Source: Phenylobacterium sp. (GTDB taxonomy: Bacteria > Pseudomonadota > Alphaproteobacteria > Caulobacterales > Caulobacteraceae). From it: a stretch of 64,000 nt of DNA. The notes under the pieces are model-generated. The model saw nothing but the letters and a program-made list of their open reading frames with translations. It did no database searches and was not told where the DNA came from. The position numbers and the translations under genes are program-made. This document shows positions 49,637 to 59,757 of this stretch, one piece after another. Location: the NCBI RefSeq assembly GCF_030651185.1, contig NZ_JAUSCJ010000006.1, forward strand, positions 186,001 through 250,000. Reading direction: 5' to 3'. Within the stretch, counting starts at the first letter, position 1. Each line of letters opens with the position of its first letter.

Positions 49637-49680
49637 GCGCGACGGGCGCCAAAACCGGCGGCCACTTTTGGCTGTCGCGC
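49637..49680. repeat. 44-nt two-stem hairpin element, copy 2
   Basis: Outer arms GCGCGAC (49637-49643) and GTCGCGC (49674-49680); inner arms GCCAAAA (49648-49654) and TTTTGGC (49666-49672); loop CCGGCGGCCAC as in copy 1. Relative to copy 1 the outer T-A pair is C-G and an inner G-C pair is A-T. It lies between the glycine-zipper terminator and the xerD stop codon, which follows directly. Confidence 0.85.
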
Positions 49681-50595
49681 TTACGACTTCCGTGACAGCG
49701 GGTGCTTTGTCGCCACCACCTGGGCCAGGCGGTCACCGGCCACGTGGGTGTAGATCTGGGTGGTGGCGATGTCGGCGTGACCCAGCAGCTTCTGCACGAC
49801 CCGCAGGTCCGCGCCCCCCTCCAGCAGGTGGGTGGCGAAGGCGTGTCGCAGGACGTGGGGGCTGACCCGGGCCGGGTCGATCCCGGCGTCGGCGGCGGCC
49901 TCATCCAGCAGCTGGGCGAACCGGCGCGGGGTCATGCGACCGGCCTTGCCGCGCGACGGAAACAGCCAGGGGTTGGCGAGGTCGCCCTTGGGCAGGAAGG
50001 TCTTGCGGACCTCCAGATAGGCCTTCATCGCCTTGCGCGCGGCGTCGTTCAGGGGCGCAAGCCGGTCCTTGCCGCCCTTGCCGGTGACCATCAGATAGGC
50101 CGGGTCCCGGGCCAGCGCCGCCAACGGCAGGGCGGTCAGTTCCGAGATCCGCAGGCCCGAGGCGTAGATCAGCTCCACCACGCAGCCGATCCGCAGGCCC
50201 TGGGCGCCGTCCTTGGCGGATGCCGCGGCGATGATGCGATCCACCTCGTCGCGGCTCAGCACCTTGGGCAGGGGCCGGCCGCGCTTGGGGGCGTCCACCC
50301 GACGCGACGGGTCGTCGGTGCGCCAGCCCTCCCCCAGCACGAAGCGATAGAACTGCCGGACCGCCGCGCGCCGGCGGGAGGCGGTGGCGGGCGACAGGCC
50401 GCGTGCGCCAAGCGCCGCGAAATAGGCTTCGATGTCCTCCGCCGAGGCGTCGCCCAGGTCGCGGCCACGCCCGGCCAGAAACCCCGAGGCGTCGGCGAGG
50501 TCCTTGCCATAGGCGGTGATGGTGTTCTTGGCCGCCGCCCGCTCAACGGCCATCATCTCCAGGAAGGCCTCGGCCCAGCCGGATGAGGCGCTCAT
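49681..50595 (-). CDS. xerD: Site-specific tyrosine recombinase XerD
   Basis: A 304-aa recombinase that with XerC resolves chromosome dimers at dif. ATG 50595 overlaps the stop of the upstream gene (50592-50595). All catalytic residues are present: Arg149 (ASGLRISEL), Lys173 (TGKGGKDR), His247 and Arg250 (SPHVLRHAFATHL), His273 (LLGHADI) and Tyr282 (TQIYTHV). The N-terminal SAM-like core-binding domain spans residues 6-95. Placement next to aroK-aroB is the chromosomal xerD context, not a mobile integrase. Confidence 0.95.
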   Translation of the reverse strand: MSASSGWAEAFLEMMAVERAAAKNTITAYGKDLADASGFLAGRGRDLGDASAEDIEAYFAALGARGLSPATASRRRAAVRQFYRFVLGEGWRTDDPSRRVDAPKRGRPLPKVLSRDEVDRIIAAASAKDGAQGLRIGCVVELIYASGLRISELTALPLAALARDPAYLMVTGKGGKDRLAPLNDAARKAMKAYLEVRKTFLPKGDLANPWLFPSRGKAGRMTPRRFAQLLDEAAADAGIDPARVSPHVLRHAFATHLLEGGADLRVVQKLLGHADIATTQIYTHVAGDRLAQVVATKHPLSRKS

Positions 50596-51902
50596 CGGAG
50601 CGCCAGCAGGCCTTCGAGGGCGAAGGCGCGCGCGTCTTCCTCCAGGCCGGCGGCCTTGAGCGCACGGATGATCCGCGCGCGATCTCCAGCATTGGGACCG
50701 GCGGCGCCCGCGTCGGCGGAAATCCACAGGGCCAGCAGGGCCGTCTCACCCTGCAGCTTCTCCGCGCCGGCAAAATCCAGGGCCAAGGCGCGGGCGGCGG
50801 GCGCCTTGGCCTCGCCGGCCGTGAAGGCTGCGAACTGGCCGCGGGCCTGCGGGCTCATCGGTGCGCCCAGGGTCGCGAAGATCAGGGCCGCCTGCTGGGC
50901 GCGGACTCGGGTCTTGGGCTCGGCCGTGGCGCCCCGCTCGATCAGACGGTCCAGGGTCTGGGGATCGGTCTTGCCCGAGGCCGCCGCCAGCATGGCGTCG
51001 AGCAGGGCGAGGTCAGTGATGGTGGCGCCGGGGATGGCGTCGGAGGTCAGGCTGGCTCGCATCGTCAGGGCGGTGGCGAGGTCACCGGCGGCGAGCGCGG
51101 CCATGGCGGCCTTTACGGGGCCGGGGCCGCCTTCGATCGTCCAGCTCGCTGAAACCGCGGGACTGGCGGCTAGGGCCGCGGCCACGGCCGGCGCGGCGGG
51201 GCCGGTGACCGGCAGACCCAGGTTGCGGCTGAGCGCATAGTCGAGGCCATTTCGCAGGGATGGGGCGCCGGGATCGCCCGCCCCGGCCAGCTTTGCGCCC
51301 ATCAGGCGTCCATAAACCGCGTCGCGACCCTGACTCTGGGCCAGGTCGAAGGTCAGCTGCGCCGCGCCGGAGTTCCCGGCCTTGAGTTGGCAATAGGCCC
51401 GCAGCCGCAGCCAATATACCTCCTCGCGTCCCGCCACGAGCCGGTCGGAGATGGCGCAGGCGCCTTCGTCGTCATTGGAGAGCAGGGCCGCTTCCGCGCC
51501 CGCCTGAGCCAGGACCGGGTTCTGTTCCAGCCCCGCCGTGCGCGAAAGAATGGCGGCGGCGTCCTTCACCCCGCCCTGGGCGATCAGGGCGCTGACCCGC
51601 GCACCCGCGACGCCAGCGTCCTGTCCGGCGCCCTCAGGACCGGAGGCCCCGGTGGCCAGGACGCGTCGCGCCAGGGCCTGAGCGGCCGGCGACAGGGGCT
51701 TGGCGGCCAGCAGGGGCAGCACGGTCCGCGCCGTCTGGCCCGAGGCGCCGCGCCAGAGTTCGGCGGTCAGGCCGGTGTCCCGCGCCCCCGTCGAGAAGAA
51801 GTCAGGCGCCGCCAGGGGCGCGACCTGGACCTCCTGCGCCAGGGCTGGTGCGGAGAGGGCGAGGGCGGTCAGGACCGCCAGGGAAATGCTTCGACCGGAC
51901 AT
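50592..51902 (-). CDS. Exported alpha-helical repeat protein of unknown function
   Basis: A 436-aa Ala-rich protein (well over a quarter Ala) with signal peptide MSGRSISLAVLTALALSAPALA. The mature chain is a run of helical hairpins (for example ALLSNDDEGACAISDRLVAG, VYWLRLRAYCQLKAGNSGAA, ALFALAAGD-like AALAAGDLATALTMRA), suggesting a TPR- or SEL1-like solenoid, although no canonical TPR is clear. Two Cys (ACAIS, AYCQL) may bond. It is coupled to xerD and divergent from aroK. The function is unknown; a periplasmic scaffold is a guess. Confidence 0.8.
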   Translation of the reverse strand: MSGRSISLAVLTALALSAPALAQEVQVAPLAAPDFFSTGARDTGLTAELWRGASGQTARTVLPLLAAKPLSPAAQALARRVLATGASGPEGAGQDAGVAGARVSALIAQGGVKDAAAILSRTAGLEQNPVLAQAGAEAALLSNDDEGACAISDRLVAGREEVYWLRLRAYCQLKAGNSGAAQLTFDLAQSQGRDAVYGRLMGAKLAGAGDPGAPSLRNGLDYALSRNLGLPVTGPAAPAVAAALAASPAVSASWTIEGGPGPVKAAMAALAAGDLATALTMRASLTSDAIPGATITDLALLDAMLAAASGKTDPQTLDRLIERGATAEPKTRVRAQQAALIFATLGAPMSPQARGQFAAFTAGEAKAPAARALALDFAGAEKLQGETALLALWISADAGAAGPNAGDRARIIRALKAAGLEEDARAFALEGLLALR

Positions 51903-51970
51903 GGTCCTATCCTAACGCACAGCGCGGGCATTGGCGCGGGGGGTCGCCCTGATGTAGACCTGCGCCGTTC

Positions 51971-52528
51971 ATGGACCGTTACAAACCGCTACGCGCCCGC
52001 ACCATCACCCTCGTCGGCCTGATGGGGGTCGGCAAATCCAGCGTGGGCCGCCGCCTGGCCAACGCTCTGGAACTGCCGTTCCGCGACGCCGACACCGAGG
52101 TGGAGGCCGCCGCCGGCCGTTCCATTCCCGACATCTTCGCCGATCTGGGGGAGCCCGCCTTCCGCGAGGGCGAGCGCCGGGTGATCGCCCGCCTGCTGGA
52201 CGAGCCGCCCCACGTGCTGGCCACCGGCGGCGGGGCCTTCATGAACGACGAGACCCGCGCCCTGATCAAGGCGCGCTCGCTCTCGGTCTGGCTGAAGGCC
52301 GACCTGGAGGTCCTGGCCCGGCGGGTGTCGCGCAAGGACAATCGCCCGCTGATCGCCGGCCGCGACCCGATCGATGTCCTGCGGGAGCAAGCGGCGCAAC
52401 GCTACCCCATCTACGAACTGGCCGATGTGATGGTGGAGACCGGCGACGCCGCTCACCACGTCACCGTCGACCAGGTCATCCAGGCCCTGTTGGCCCACCT
52501 TTCCAAAACCGAGGAACCTCCCCAGTGA
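51971..52528 (+). CDS. aroK: Shikimate kinase
   Basis: A 185-aa kinase converting shikimate to shikimate 3-phosphate. Walker [12 protein letters not shown] (Lys22), the shikimate-binding DAD-type motif (FRDADTEVE), [20 protein letters not shown] and the lid R-K-D-N-R-P-L ([10 protein letters not shown]) are all present. Its stop overlaps the aroB GTG start (52525-52528), the usual aroKB arrangement. Confidence 0.96.
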   Translation: MDRYKPLRARTITLVGLMGVGKSSVGRRLANALELPFRDADTEVEAAAGRSIPDIFADLGEPAFREGERRVIARLLDEPPHVLATGGGAFMNDETRALIKARSLSVWLKADLEVLARRVSRKDNRPLIAGRDPIDVLREQAAQRYPIYELADVMVETGDAAHHVTVDQVIQALLAHLSKTEEPPQ

Positions 52529-53640
52529 CTCCGCGCATCGTCCCCGTTGGCCTGGGCGACCGTTCCTACGAGGTGGTGATCGGGCGGGGGCTGCTGGACG
52601 AGGCGGGGACACGGATCGCCCCCTTCCTGAAGAACCGGCGCGTCGCCATCGTCAGCGACGAGACCGTCTGGGCCCTGCACGGGGCCCGGCTGACCGCGGC
52701 GCTCGAGGGCGTGGGCATCACCTGCCCGTCCATCGTCGTGCCGCCTGGCGAGCAGACCAAGAGCTTCGAGGGCCTGGCCGACCTGTCAGACCGCCTTCTG
52801 GCCCTGGAGCTGGACCGCGGCGACCTGATCGTGGCCTTCGGCGGCGGGGTGGTGGGCGACCTCGCGGGATTCGCGGCCGCCATCTACAAGCGCGGCATCG
52901 ACTTCGTTCAGATTCCCACCACCCTGCTGGCCCAGGTCGACAGCTCTGTCGGTGGCAAGACCGCCATCGACACCCCGCGCGGCAAGAACCTGGTGGGCGC
53001 CTTCCACCAGCCGCGCCTGGTGCTGGCCGACCTCGATGTGCTGGGCACCCTGACCCAGCGCGACATGCGGGCGGGCTACGCCGAGGTGATCAAGTACGGC
53101 CTGCTGGGCGACTTCACCTTCTTCGAGTGGCTCGAGGCCAACGCCGCCGCCGTCCTGGCGCGCGAGCCCGGGGCCCTCTCGCACGCCGTCGCGCGTTCGG
53201 TGGAAATGAAGGCGGAAATCGTTATGGAGGACGAGAAGGAGGCGGGCCGCCGCGCCCTGCTCAATCTCGGCCACACCTTCGGCCACGCGCTTGAGGCCGA
53301 GACGGGCTATGGCGAGGCCCTGCTGCACGGTGAGGCCGTGGCCGCCGGATCGGCCATCGCCTTCCGGTTCTCGGCATCACAGGGGCTGTGCTCGGCCCAG
53401 GACGCGGTGCGCGCCGAGGCGGCCATCGCCGCCGCCGGACTGCCGACCCGCATGGACGCCGTCGCCAATACCCCCTTCGCCGCCGAGGCCCTGGTCCGGC
53501 ACATGGGTCAGGACAAGAAGGCGCAGGGCGGCAAGCTGACCTTCATCCTGGCCCGCGCGCTGGGCGACACCTTCGTCGCCAAGGACGTCAGCGCCGAGGC
53601 CGTACGTGATTTCCTCATCTCCGAAGGAGCCCAACCGTGA
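52525..53640 (+). CDS. aroB: 3-dehydroquinate synthase
   Basis: A 371-aa NAD- and metal-dependent synthase acting on DAHP, second step of the shikimate pathway. Seen: [58 protein letters not shown] and zinc ligands in [30 protein letters not shown] start overlapping aroK; its own stop overlaps the CNNM-family gene start (53637-53640). Confidence 0.97.
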   Translation: MTPRIVPVGLGDRSYEVVIGRGLLDEAGTRIAPFLKNRRVAIVSDETVWALHGARLTAALEGVGITCPSIVVPPGEQTKSFEGLADLSDRLLALELDRGDLIVAFGGGVVGDLAGFAAAIYKRGIDFVQIPTTLLAQVDSSVGGKTAIDTPRGKNLVGAFHQPRLVLADLDVLGTLTQRDMRAGYAEVIKYGLLGDFTFFEWLEANAAAVLAREPGALSHAVARSVEMKAEIVMEDEKEAGRRALLNLGHTFGHALEAETGYGEALLHGEAVAAGSAIAFRFSASQGLCSAQDAVRAEAAIAAAGLPTRMDAVANTPFAAEALVRHMGQDKKAQGGKLTFILARALGDTFVAKDVSAEAVRDFLISEGAQP

Positions 53641-54938
53641 GCGTCATCGCGATCCTCGCGGGTCTCGCCCCCATCCTGATCGCGCTCTTGAGCCTTTCGG
53701 GCCTGATCTCGGCGGCCGAGACCTCGATGACGGCGGCCAGCCGCGGCCGGATGCACCAGCTGGAGCGCGAAGGCGACCGCGCCGCCCGGCGCATCAACGT
53801 CATGATGGCCGATCAGGAGAAGATGATCGGGGCCATCCTGCTCTCCAACAATGTCATCAACATCGGCGCCTCGGCGCTGACCACCCTGGCGCTGTCGACA
53901 GCCTTCCCGGGTCCCCTCGGGGCTCTGATCGCCACCGGGGTGATGACCGTCCTGATCGTCATCTTCGCCGAGATCCTGCCCAAGTCCCTCGCCATCGCCC
54001 GCGCCGACGACGTCGCCCGGGCCCTGTCGATCCCCACCTACTGGGTGGTGCGCATCTTCGGCCCCCTTGCCAACGGCGCGCAGTGGGTGGTGCGCCAGAC
54101 CCTGCGGCCCTTCGGCGTCAACCTCTCCATGGAGACCGACGTCCTGGCGGCCCACGAGGAAATTCGCGGCGCGGTGGAGTACCACCACTCCGAAGGTCTG
54201 GTGGAGGAACGCGACCGCCGCATGCTCGGCGGGGTTCTCGACCTGTCGGACATGGACGTCAGCGAGGTGATGGTTCACCGCATGTCGATCTCGATGATCG
54301 ACGCTGACCTGCCGCCGGCCGAGGTGGTCACCGCCATGCTGGCCAGCGCCCATACCCGGGTGCCGCTCTATCGTGGAGACGCGGAGAACATCATCGGCGT
54401 GCTGCACGCCAAGGATCTGCTGCAGGCCATCGCCGATTCCGGGGGCAAGATGGACAAGCTGGACGTCGCCCAGATCCTGCGCGAGCCCTGGTTCATCCCC
54501 GACACCACCAACCTGAAGGACCAGCTCAACGCCTTCCTGAAGCGCCAGAGCCACTTCGCCCTGGTGGTGGACGAGTACGGCGCCCTGCAGGGCCTGGTGA
54601 CCCTGGAGGACATCCTTGAGGAGATCGTGGGCGAGATCGACGACGAGCACGACAGCGCCATCCAGGGGGTGCGCCGCCAGCCCGACGGCTCGGTCGTGGT
54701 GGACGGTTCGGTGACCATTCGCGACCTGAACCGAGCCATGGACTGGGACCTGCCCGACGACGACGCCGTCACCGTGGCCGGCCTGGTGATCCACGAAGCC
54801 CAGACCATTCCCAAGATCGGCCAGACCTTCATCTTCTACCGCCACCGGTTCCAGGTTGTGAAACGGGTCCGCAACCAGATCACCACCCTGCGCGTCTCCG
54901 CCCCGTTGGACGCCAACGCCCACGCGCTTGAGTCGTAG
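53637..54938 (+). CDS. HlyC/CorC family (CNNM) transporter with CBS domains
   Basis: A 433-aa membrane protein from GTG 53637. The DUF21/CNNM transmembrane domain (about 1-185) has four helices with the small-residue pattern [17 protein letters not shown]; a CBS pair follows (about 200-330; [57 protein letters not shown]), then a CorC/HlyC C-terminal domain. Such proteins move or sense Mg2+/Co2+. The aroK-aroB-CNNM order is a common alphaproteobacterial operon. Confidence 0.93.
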   Translation: MSVIAILAGLAPILIALLSLSGLISAAETSMTAASRGRMHQLEREGDRAARRINVMMADQEKMIGAILLSNNVINIGASALTTLALSTAFPGPLGALIATGVMTVLIVIFAEILPKSLAIARADDVARALSIPTYWVVRIFGPLANGAQWVVRQTLRPFGVNLSMETDVLAAHEEIRGAVEYHHSEGLVEERDRRMLGGVLDLSDMDVSEVMVHRMSISMIDADLPPAEVVTAMLASAHTRVPLYRGDAENIIGVLHAKDLLQAIADSGGKMDKLDVAQILREPWFIPDTTNLKDQLNAFLKRQSHFALVVDEYGALQGLVTLEDILEEIVGEIDDEHDSAIQGVRRQPDGSVVVDGSVTIRDLNRAMDWDLPDDDAVTVAGLVIHEAQTIPKIGQTFIFYRHRFQVVKRVRNQITTLRVSAPLDANAHALES

Positions 54939-55108
54939 TTCGACATTGGAACCACCGCGCCCCGTGACGGGTTCTAGGGAATCGCGGATGCGAGGGGTCG
55001 GCGGCTTATGATCAGCATGGACGCAGGGGGGCGCGTGCGACTTGGCTATAGTCAGCCGAGTCCGTGGCGCCCTATGGGTAGGGTCATAATGCTGCTGGAG
55101 CCTTGGCA

Positions 55109-55483
55109 ATGAGCGCCCCCGATCTCACTGGCCTGCGCGTCCTGGTCGTCGAGGACGAGATGATGGTCTCGATGCTGATCGAGGACATGCTCACCGACCT
55201 CGGCTGCATCGTCGTCGGTCCCGCCGCCCGGCTGGACGAGGCCATCGCCCTCACCGAAAGCGAACAGATCGACTGCGCGGTGCTCGACGTGAACCTGGGC
55301 GGGCAGCCCATCTTCCCGCTCGCCGACATCCTGCGGGCCAAGGGCGCGCCCTTCGCCTTCGCGACCGGCTACGGCGACGCAGGACTCCGCGACGTCGACA
55401 AGGGATCGCCGGTCCTGCAGAAGCCGTTCCGCGAAACCGATCTCGCCCGCATCCTGGGCGAACTGCGCGCCAAGGTCGGATAG
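55109..55483 (+). CDS. Stand-alone response regulator receiver protein
   Basis: A 124-aa single-domain receiver from ATG 55109. Acidic pocket Glu15/Asp16 (VVEDEMMVSML), phospho-acceptor Asp60 (CAVLDVNLGG), switch Thr86 (FATGYGD) and Lys105 (LQKPFRE) are all present, so it should accept phosphate. There is no output domain; it may act as a phosphate sink or bind a partner. No kinase gene is adjacent. It is separated from the next small gene by six bases. Confidence 0.92.
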   Translation: MSAPDLTGLRVLVVEDEMMVSMLIEDMLTDLGCIVVGPAARLDEAIALTESEQIDCAVLDVNLGGQPIFPLADILRAKGAPFAFATGYGDAGLRDVDKGSPVLQKPFRETDLARILGELRAKVG

Positions 55484-55489
55484 ACCGCC

Positions 55490-55639
55490 ATGGCGAAGTG
55501 GGCCGGCATATTCCTTGCTGTCATGGTCGCCGCGGCGATCGCGGGCTTCCTCATCGACGCCATCCGGGTGATCGCCGGCATCCTGTTCCTGGGCTGCGCC
55601 GCGGCCCTGGCGATCACCTATCTCAATCGAAACAAGTGA
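55490..55639 (+). CDS. Small 49-aa membrane protein
   Basis: ATG 55490 to TGA 55637-55639: MAKWAGIFLAVMVAAAIAGF, then LIDAIRVIAGILFLGCAAAL and AITYLNRNK. Two hydrophobic helices of about 17 and 18 residues meet at a short charged turn (DAIR), with a positive C-terminus. It starts six bases after the receiver gene's stop, so the two are probably co-transcribed. Not a family I can name. Codon use and reading-frame position fit a real gene. Confidence 0.7.
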   Translation: MAKWAGIFLAVMVAAAIAGFLIDAIRVIAGILFLGCAAALAITYLNRNK

Positions 55640-55658
55640 CCGCCCAGGCTGAGGGCGC

Positions 55659-57923
55659 TTAAAGCCCCTTGGCCATCAGACCTTCCAGCACCTTGTCCGG
55701 GGTCATCGGGAAGTCGCGCAGGCGGACTCCGCAGGCGTTGTAGATGGCGTTGGCCACCGCCGCGCCCGCCCCGCAGATGCCGAGCTCGCCAACGCCCTTG
55801 ATCCCCATCGGGTTGGCCTTGTCGTCGGCCTCTTCCAGGAAGATCGCGTCCAGGTCGACGATGTCGGCATGGGTGGGCACCAGGTAGCCGGCCATATCCT
55901 GGTTGATGAAGGAGCCGTAGCGGTTGTCCACCACATTGCCCTCGGTGAGCGCCGCGCCGACGCCCCAGATCATCCCGCCGGTGACCTGGCTCTTGGCGGT
56001 CTTGGCGTTGAGGATGCGGCCGGCGGCGAACACCCCGAACATCTTGCGCATCCGCACCTCGCCGGTGACCGTGTCCACGCCGACCTCGGCGAAGTGGCCG
56101 CCATAGGTGTGCTGTGAATAGTCGCGGGCGTCTGCGGCCGGGCTGATGGCGCCCTCCACATAGACGCCCTCCGGGGCGGCGCGGCTGACCAGGGTCGCCA
56201 GGCTCTCGGAGCGGTTCTCGATGGCGATATTACCGTTGCCGAACGTGACGTAGGTCGGGTCCCCGCCATAGAGCGGCGAGTTGGGATCGCCGATGGCGAG
56301 CTCCGCCAGCGCCTTGCGCAGGTTCATATTGGCCTCAAAGGCCGCCGAACCGGCGGTGGCCGCCCCGAACTGGCCGCCGGAGCCGGGCGCCGGCGGGAAC
56401 TCCGAATCCCCCAGCTCGATCTTCACCTGGTCCATGGTGACGCCCATGGTCTCGGCGGTGATCTGGGCCAGGATGGTATAGGTGCCGGTGCCGATGTCGG
56501 TCATGCCCTGGCGCAGGGTGATGATCCCGGTCCCGTCGATCCGCACGCCCGCCTTGGCCGGCAGCAGGAAGTTGCCGCGGATGGCCGCGGCCATCCCCAT
56601 CCCCACCAGCCAGCGTCCGTCGCGGACCTGCCCCGGCTTGGGATTGCGCCGGCTCCAGCCGAAGCGTTGGGCGCCGGTGTTCAGGCATTCCGTCAGCTGG
56701 CGGATGGAGAACGGCTTGCCAGTCTCGGGATCAACATCCGGCTCGTTGCGCAGGCGCAGCTCGATGGGGTCGATCCCCAACTTCTCCGCCAGCTCGTCCA
56801 TGGCGCATTCCAGGCTGAGCATGCCCGGGGCCTCGCCGGGCGCCCGCATGGGGCCGGCGTGGGGGATGTCCATCTTCACCAGCCGGTGGCCGGTGAGCCG
56901 GTTCGGCGCGGCATAGAGGTTCCGCGAGAAATTGGCCGCGTGCTCCACGAAGGGGGCGCTTCGCGCGCAGTGGGTGATGGCCTCCACGGCGAACGCATTC
57001 AGACGCCCGTCGGGCTCGGCCCCCAGCCGCACCCGCATGCTGACCGCGGGCCGGTGGATGGTGGCCTGGAACATCTGCTGACGGGTGTAGGAGAGCTTCA
57101 GCGGCTGCCCCAGCGCCTGGGCGCCGAGGGCCGCCAGCACCAGATCGTCATAGGCCTGCCCCTTGCCGCCAAAGCCGCCGCCGATATAGCGGGTCAGCAG
57201 GTGGACCTTCTCCGACGGGATGGCCAGGGTCTCGGCCAGGGAATGCTGGCCGCCCTTCACCATCTGGATCGAGGTGTGGACGGTGACCTTGTCACCTTCC
57301 CACCAGGCGGTGGTGGCGCAGGGCTCCATCTGCACGTGGTTCTGCAGCGGGCTGAAATAGGTCTCGTCGATCTGGGCCGGGGCCTTGGCGTAGGCGCCCT
57401 CGAAGTCGCCGATCAGGACGTCTTCCTCGCCTTGCGGCATCTCGGCCTGGTCGAGGCTGGCGCGGAAGTCGAGGACGGCGGGCTCGGCCGCATAGGTCAC
57501 CGCGATCAGGTTGGCGGCGGCGCGCGCATTCTCCCAGGTGTCGGCGGCGACGAAGGCCACCGGCTGTCCGAAGAACTCGATGCGGTCGCCGGCCAGGGCC
57601 GGGTTGGAGGGCCGCTGGCTGCGCGGGTTGATCCGCTCGCCCCGGCGCGCCTGCCTGGGCACGTTGAGGTGGGTCCAGACCAGCTTCACGCCGGGGGAAG
57701 CCTCGGCCGCGGCGGTGTCGATGGCGGTGATGCGGCCCTTGGCGATGGTGGCGGCCAGCAGGTAGCCATAGGCCGGCGCCGAAGGCGGCTCGACCTCATA
57801 GGCGTAGGCCGCCGTGCCGGTGACCTTCAACTTGCCTTCGTAGCGGTCGACGCCCTTGCCGATGATACCGCTGCGGTTTTCCGTGACGGGGTTCGGGGCC
57901 GCCCAATCCTTGACCGAGCTCAT
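55659..57923 (-). CDS. Molybdopterin-binding subunit of a xanthine dehydrogenase/aldehyde oxidoreductase family enzyme
   Basis: A 754-aa large subunit of a three-part molybdenum hydroxylase resembling PaoC (YagR). Seen: the N-terminal [20 protein letters not shown], cofactor segments [20 protein letters not shown] and [37 protein letters not shown], and the catalytic Glu in [20 protein letters not shown]. It hydroxylates aldehydes or N-heterocycles at the Mo centre. The start overlaps the FAD subunit stop (57920-57923). No maturation chaperone (PaoD/XdhC type) is in the window. Confidence 0.93.
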   Translation of the reverse strand: MSSVKDWAAPNPVTENRSGIIGKGVDRYEGKLKVTGTAAYAYEVEPPSAPAYGYLLAATIAKGRITAIDTAAAEASPGVKLVWTHLNVPRQARRGERINPRSQRPSNPALAGDRIEFFGQPVAFVAADTWENARAAANLIAVTYAAEPAVLDFRASLDQAEMPQGEEDVLIGDFEGAYAKAPAQIDETYFSPLQNHVQMEPCATTAWWEGDKVTVHTSIQMVKGGQHSLAETLAIPSEKVHLLTRYIGGGFGGKGQAYDDLVLAALGAQALGQPLKLSYTRQQMFQATIHRPAVSMRVRLGAEPDGRLNAFAVEAITHCARSAPFVEHAANFSRNLYAAPNRLTGHRLVKMDIPHAGPMRAPGEAPGMLSLECAMDELAEKLGIDPIELRLRNEPDVDPETGKPFSIRQLTECLNTGAQRFGWSRRNPKPGQVRDGRWLVGMGMAAAIRGNFLLPAKAGVRIDGTGIITLRQGMTDIGTGTYTILAQITAETMGVTMDQVKIELGDSEFPPAPGSGGQFGAATAGSAAFEANMNLRKALAELAIGDPNSPLYGGDPTYVTFGNGNIAIENRSESLATLVSRAAPEGVYVEGAISPAADARDYSQHTYGGHFAEVGVDTVTGEVRMRKMFGVFAAGRILNAKTAKSQVTGGMIWGVGAALTEGNVVDNRYGSFINQDMAGYLVPTHADIVDLDAIFLEEADDKANPMGIKGVGELGICGAGAAVANAIYNACGVRLRDFPMTPDKVLEGLMAKGL

Positions 57924-58873
57924 GCGCCTCTCCCTGGGCTGGCCTGCCCCAGGGCGTCCGCAGTCATGCGGGCCACCAGGGCGATCTTGAAGCCGTTCTT
58001 GCCATTGTCCTGCGCGCCAGCCAGTTCGGCATGGGCGGCCTCGACAGCGCTCGCGCCGCCCGCAAGGGCCGCCTCGGTCTTTTCCGCACGCCAGGGCTTG
58101 TGGGCCACGGCGCCGAAGGCGACCTGGTTTCCCACCACCGCGACGCTGGCCAGGCCCCCGGCATAAGAGGCCCGGTCGCGGGCCTTGCGATAGACCTGCC
58201 CGCCCGGCGGCGCCGGCGGCAAGATGACCGCGGTGATCAGTTCGCCCGCCGCCAGGTTGGTCTCCAGGTGCGGTGTGTCGCCGGGCAGGCGGTGCAGGTC
58301 GGCCACCGCCAGGCTGCGGGTCGCGCCGTCGGCGGTCATGGTTTCGACGCCGGCCCCAAGCGCGGTCAGGGCCACGGCCATGTCCGAGGGGTGGGTGGCG
58401 ATGCAGGCGTCGCTGGCGCCGAAGATGGCGCTGTTGCGGTTGAGCCCTTCCATCGCACTGCAGCCCGAGCCGGGGTGGCGCTTGTTGCAGGGCTTGGAGG
58501 GATCATAGAAATAGGCGCAACGGGTCCGTTGCAGCAGGTTACCGCCGGCGGTGGCCTTGTTGCGCAGCTGGCCCGAGCCGCCCGACACGATGGCCTGGGT
58601 CAGGACGGAATAGCGGCTGCGCACGCGAGCGTCGGCCGCCAGGTGGCTGTTGGTGACCATCGACCCGATCCGCAGGCCGCCCTGAGGCGTGTCCTCGATG
58701 CCGGCCAGCGGCAGGCGATTGACGTCCACCAGGTGAGTCGGCTGCTCGATATCGAGCTTCATCAGGTCCAGCAGGTTGGTGCCGCCGGCGAGGAATTTCG
58801 CGCCCGGCGTGGCGGCCACGGCCTTGACCGCCGCGGCGACGTCGGTGGGACGCTCGTAGGTGAACGGCCTCAT
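57920..58873 (-). CDS. FAD-binding subunit of the molybdenum hydroxylase (with extra Fe-S site)
   Basis: A 317-aa subunit with the FAD loops [16 protein letters not shown] and [19 protein letters not shown] segment with four cysteines ([36 protein letters not shown]) matches the extra [4Fe-4S] region of E. coli PaoB and 4-hydroxybenzoyl-CoA reductase, absent from ordinary xanthine dehydrogenases. It passes electrons between flavin and the 2Fe-2S subunit. It overlaps both neighbouring genes by four bases. Confidence 0.92.
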   Translation of the reverse strand: MRPFTYERPTDVAAAVKAVAATPGAKFLAGGTNLLDLMKLDIEQPTHLVDVNRLPLAGIEDTPQGGLRIGSMVTNSHLAADARVRSRYSVLTQAIVSGGSGQLRNKATAGGNLLQRTRCAYFYDPSKPCNKRHPGSGCSAMEGLNRNSAIFGASDACIATHPSDMAVALTALGAGVETMTADGATRSLAVADLHRLPGDTPHLETNLAAGELITAVILPPAPPGGQVYRKARDRASYAGGLASVAVVGNQVAFGAVAHKPWRAEKTEAALAGGASAVEAAHAELAGAQDNGKNGFKIALVARMTADALGQASPGRGA

Positions 58874-59376
58874 GCGACCTCTCCCGCCACGTCACGGATC
58901 GCCGCGATGATCTGCGGATAGGCCGAACAACGGCAGATATTCCCGCTCATCCGCTCGCGAATCTCGCTGTCGGAGAGCGCCACGGCGCCGTCCAGGTCGT
59001 CAGTGACCCAGCTAGGCCAGTTCTCGGCGGCCTCCTTCAGCATGCCGACGGCCGAGCAGATCTGGCCGGGCGTGCAGTAGCCGCACTGGAAGGCGTCCTG
59101 CGTCAGGAAGGCCTGCTGCATCGGGTGCAGGCTGTCCTCGCCGCCGATCCCCTCGATGGTCGTGACCTCGTGGCCGTCGTGCATGACCGCCAGGCTGAGG
59201 CAGGAATTGATCCGCTCGCCGTTCACCAGGACGGTGCAGGCGCCGCACTGGCCATGGTCGCAGCCCTTCTTGGTGCCCTTGAGGTTCAAATGCTCGCGCA
59301 GGGCGTCGAGCAGACTGGTGCGGGTGTCGAGGTCAAGCGACCTCGCTTGCCCATTTACGGTGATGGTCGTCTTCAA
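58870..59376 (-). CDS. (2Fe-2S)-binding subunit of the molybdenum hydroxylase
   Basis: A 168-aa ferredoxin-type subunit from TTG 59376, supported by a GGAGG site just upstream. The plant-type cluster is [24 protein letters not shown]; the second cluster is CGYCTPGQ and [11 protein letters not shown]. Unlike E. coli PaoA it has no twin-arginine leader (it begins [10 protein letters not shown]), so the complex should be cytoplasmic. First gene of the three-gene operon. Confidence 0.94.
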   Translation of the reverse strand: MKTTITVNGQARSLDLDTRTSLLDALREHLNLKGTKKGCDHGQCGACTVLVNGERINSCLSLAVMHDGHEVTTIEGIGGEDSLHPMQQAFLTQDAFQCGYCTPGQICSAVGMLKEAAENWPSWVTDDLDGAVALSDSEIRERMSGNICRCSAYPQIIAAIRDVAGEVA

Positions 59377-59432
59377 GCACGCCTCCCCAGCGCGGGGCCG
59401 CCTTGGTCAGCGGCGCCTATTCGAAAGTCAGA

Positions 59433-59705
59433 TTAGTCCTCGCCTGGGGCAAGGGCTTTCACCGAGAGTGCATGCAGGGGACCTGCCAGCTCCTCGGCCA
59501 ATGTCCGGTAGACCATCCGTTGCCGCGCCACCTTTGGGGCGCCCTCGAAGGCCTGGGCTTGAATGACGACGTTAAAATGGCTCTCGCCAGAGGCGCTGGC
59601 CCCCGCATGTCCCGCGTGGCGATCAGAGTCGTCTACGATTTCCAGGCGGGTCGGCGAGAACGCTTCGGTGAGCTTATGTTGGATGGCCTCAAATATGGCG
59701 CCCAT
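59433..59705 (-). CDS. BolA family protein
   Basis: About 90 aa from ATG 59705 (MGAIFEAIQHKLTEAF); a TTG 15 bases upstream would add five residues. The class II KH-like fold shows RLEIVDDSDRHAGHAG, then ESHFNVVIQAQAFEG, ARQRMVYRTLAEEL and a C-terminal HALSVKALAP. The conserved His pair (RHAGH) can hold an Fe-S cluster with a monothiol glutaredoxin. Divergent from the J-domain gene over 52 bp. Confidence 0.93.
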   Translation of the reverse strand: MGAIFEAIQHKLTEAFSPTRLEIVDDSDRHAGHAGASASGESHFNVVIQAQAFEGAPKVARQRMVYRTLAEELAGPLHALSVKALAPGED

Positions 59706-59757
59706 TTGGATAATCTTCAATTCTTGAAAGGGTCTCAGACCGCATCATACTTGGGGC

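Noticed and set aside
49681..50595. Tyrosine recombinase as a sign of an integrative element
   Set aside because: It is the chromosomal XerD in its usual place beside aroK-aroB, with no attachment repeats, tRNA or phage genes nearby.
54948..54973. Possible general-stress (EcfG-type) promoter GGAACC-N16-GGTT before the receiver gene
   Set aside because: The -10 half should be CGTT; the match is imperfect and I could not weigh it against background, so it was not annotated.
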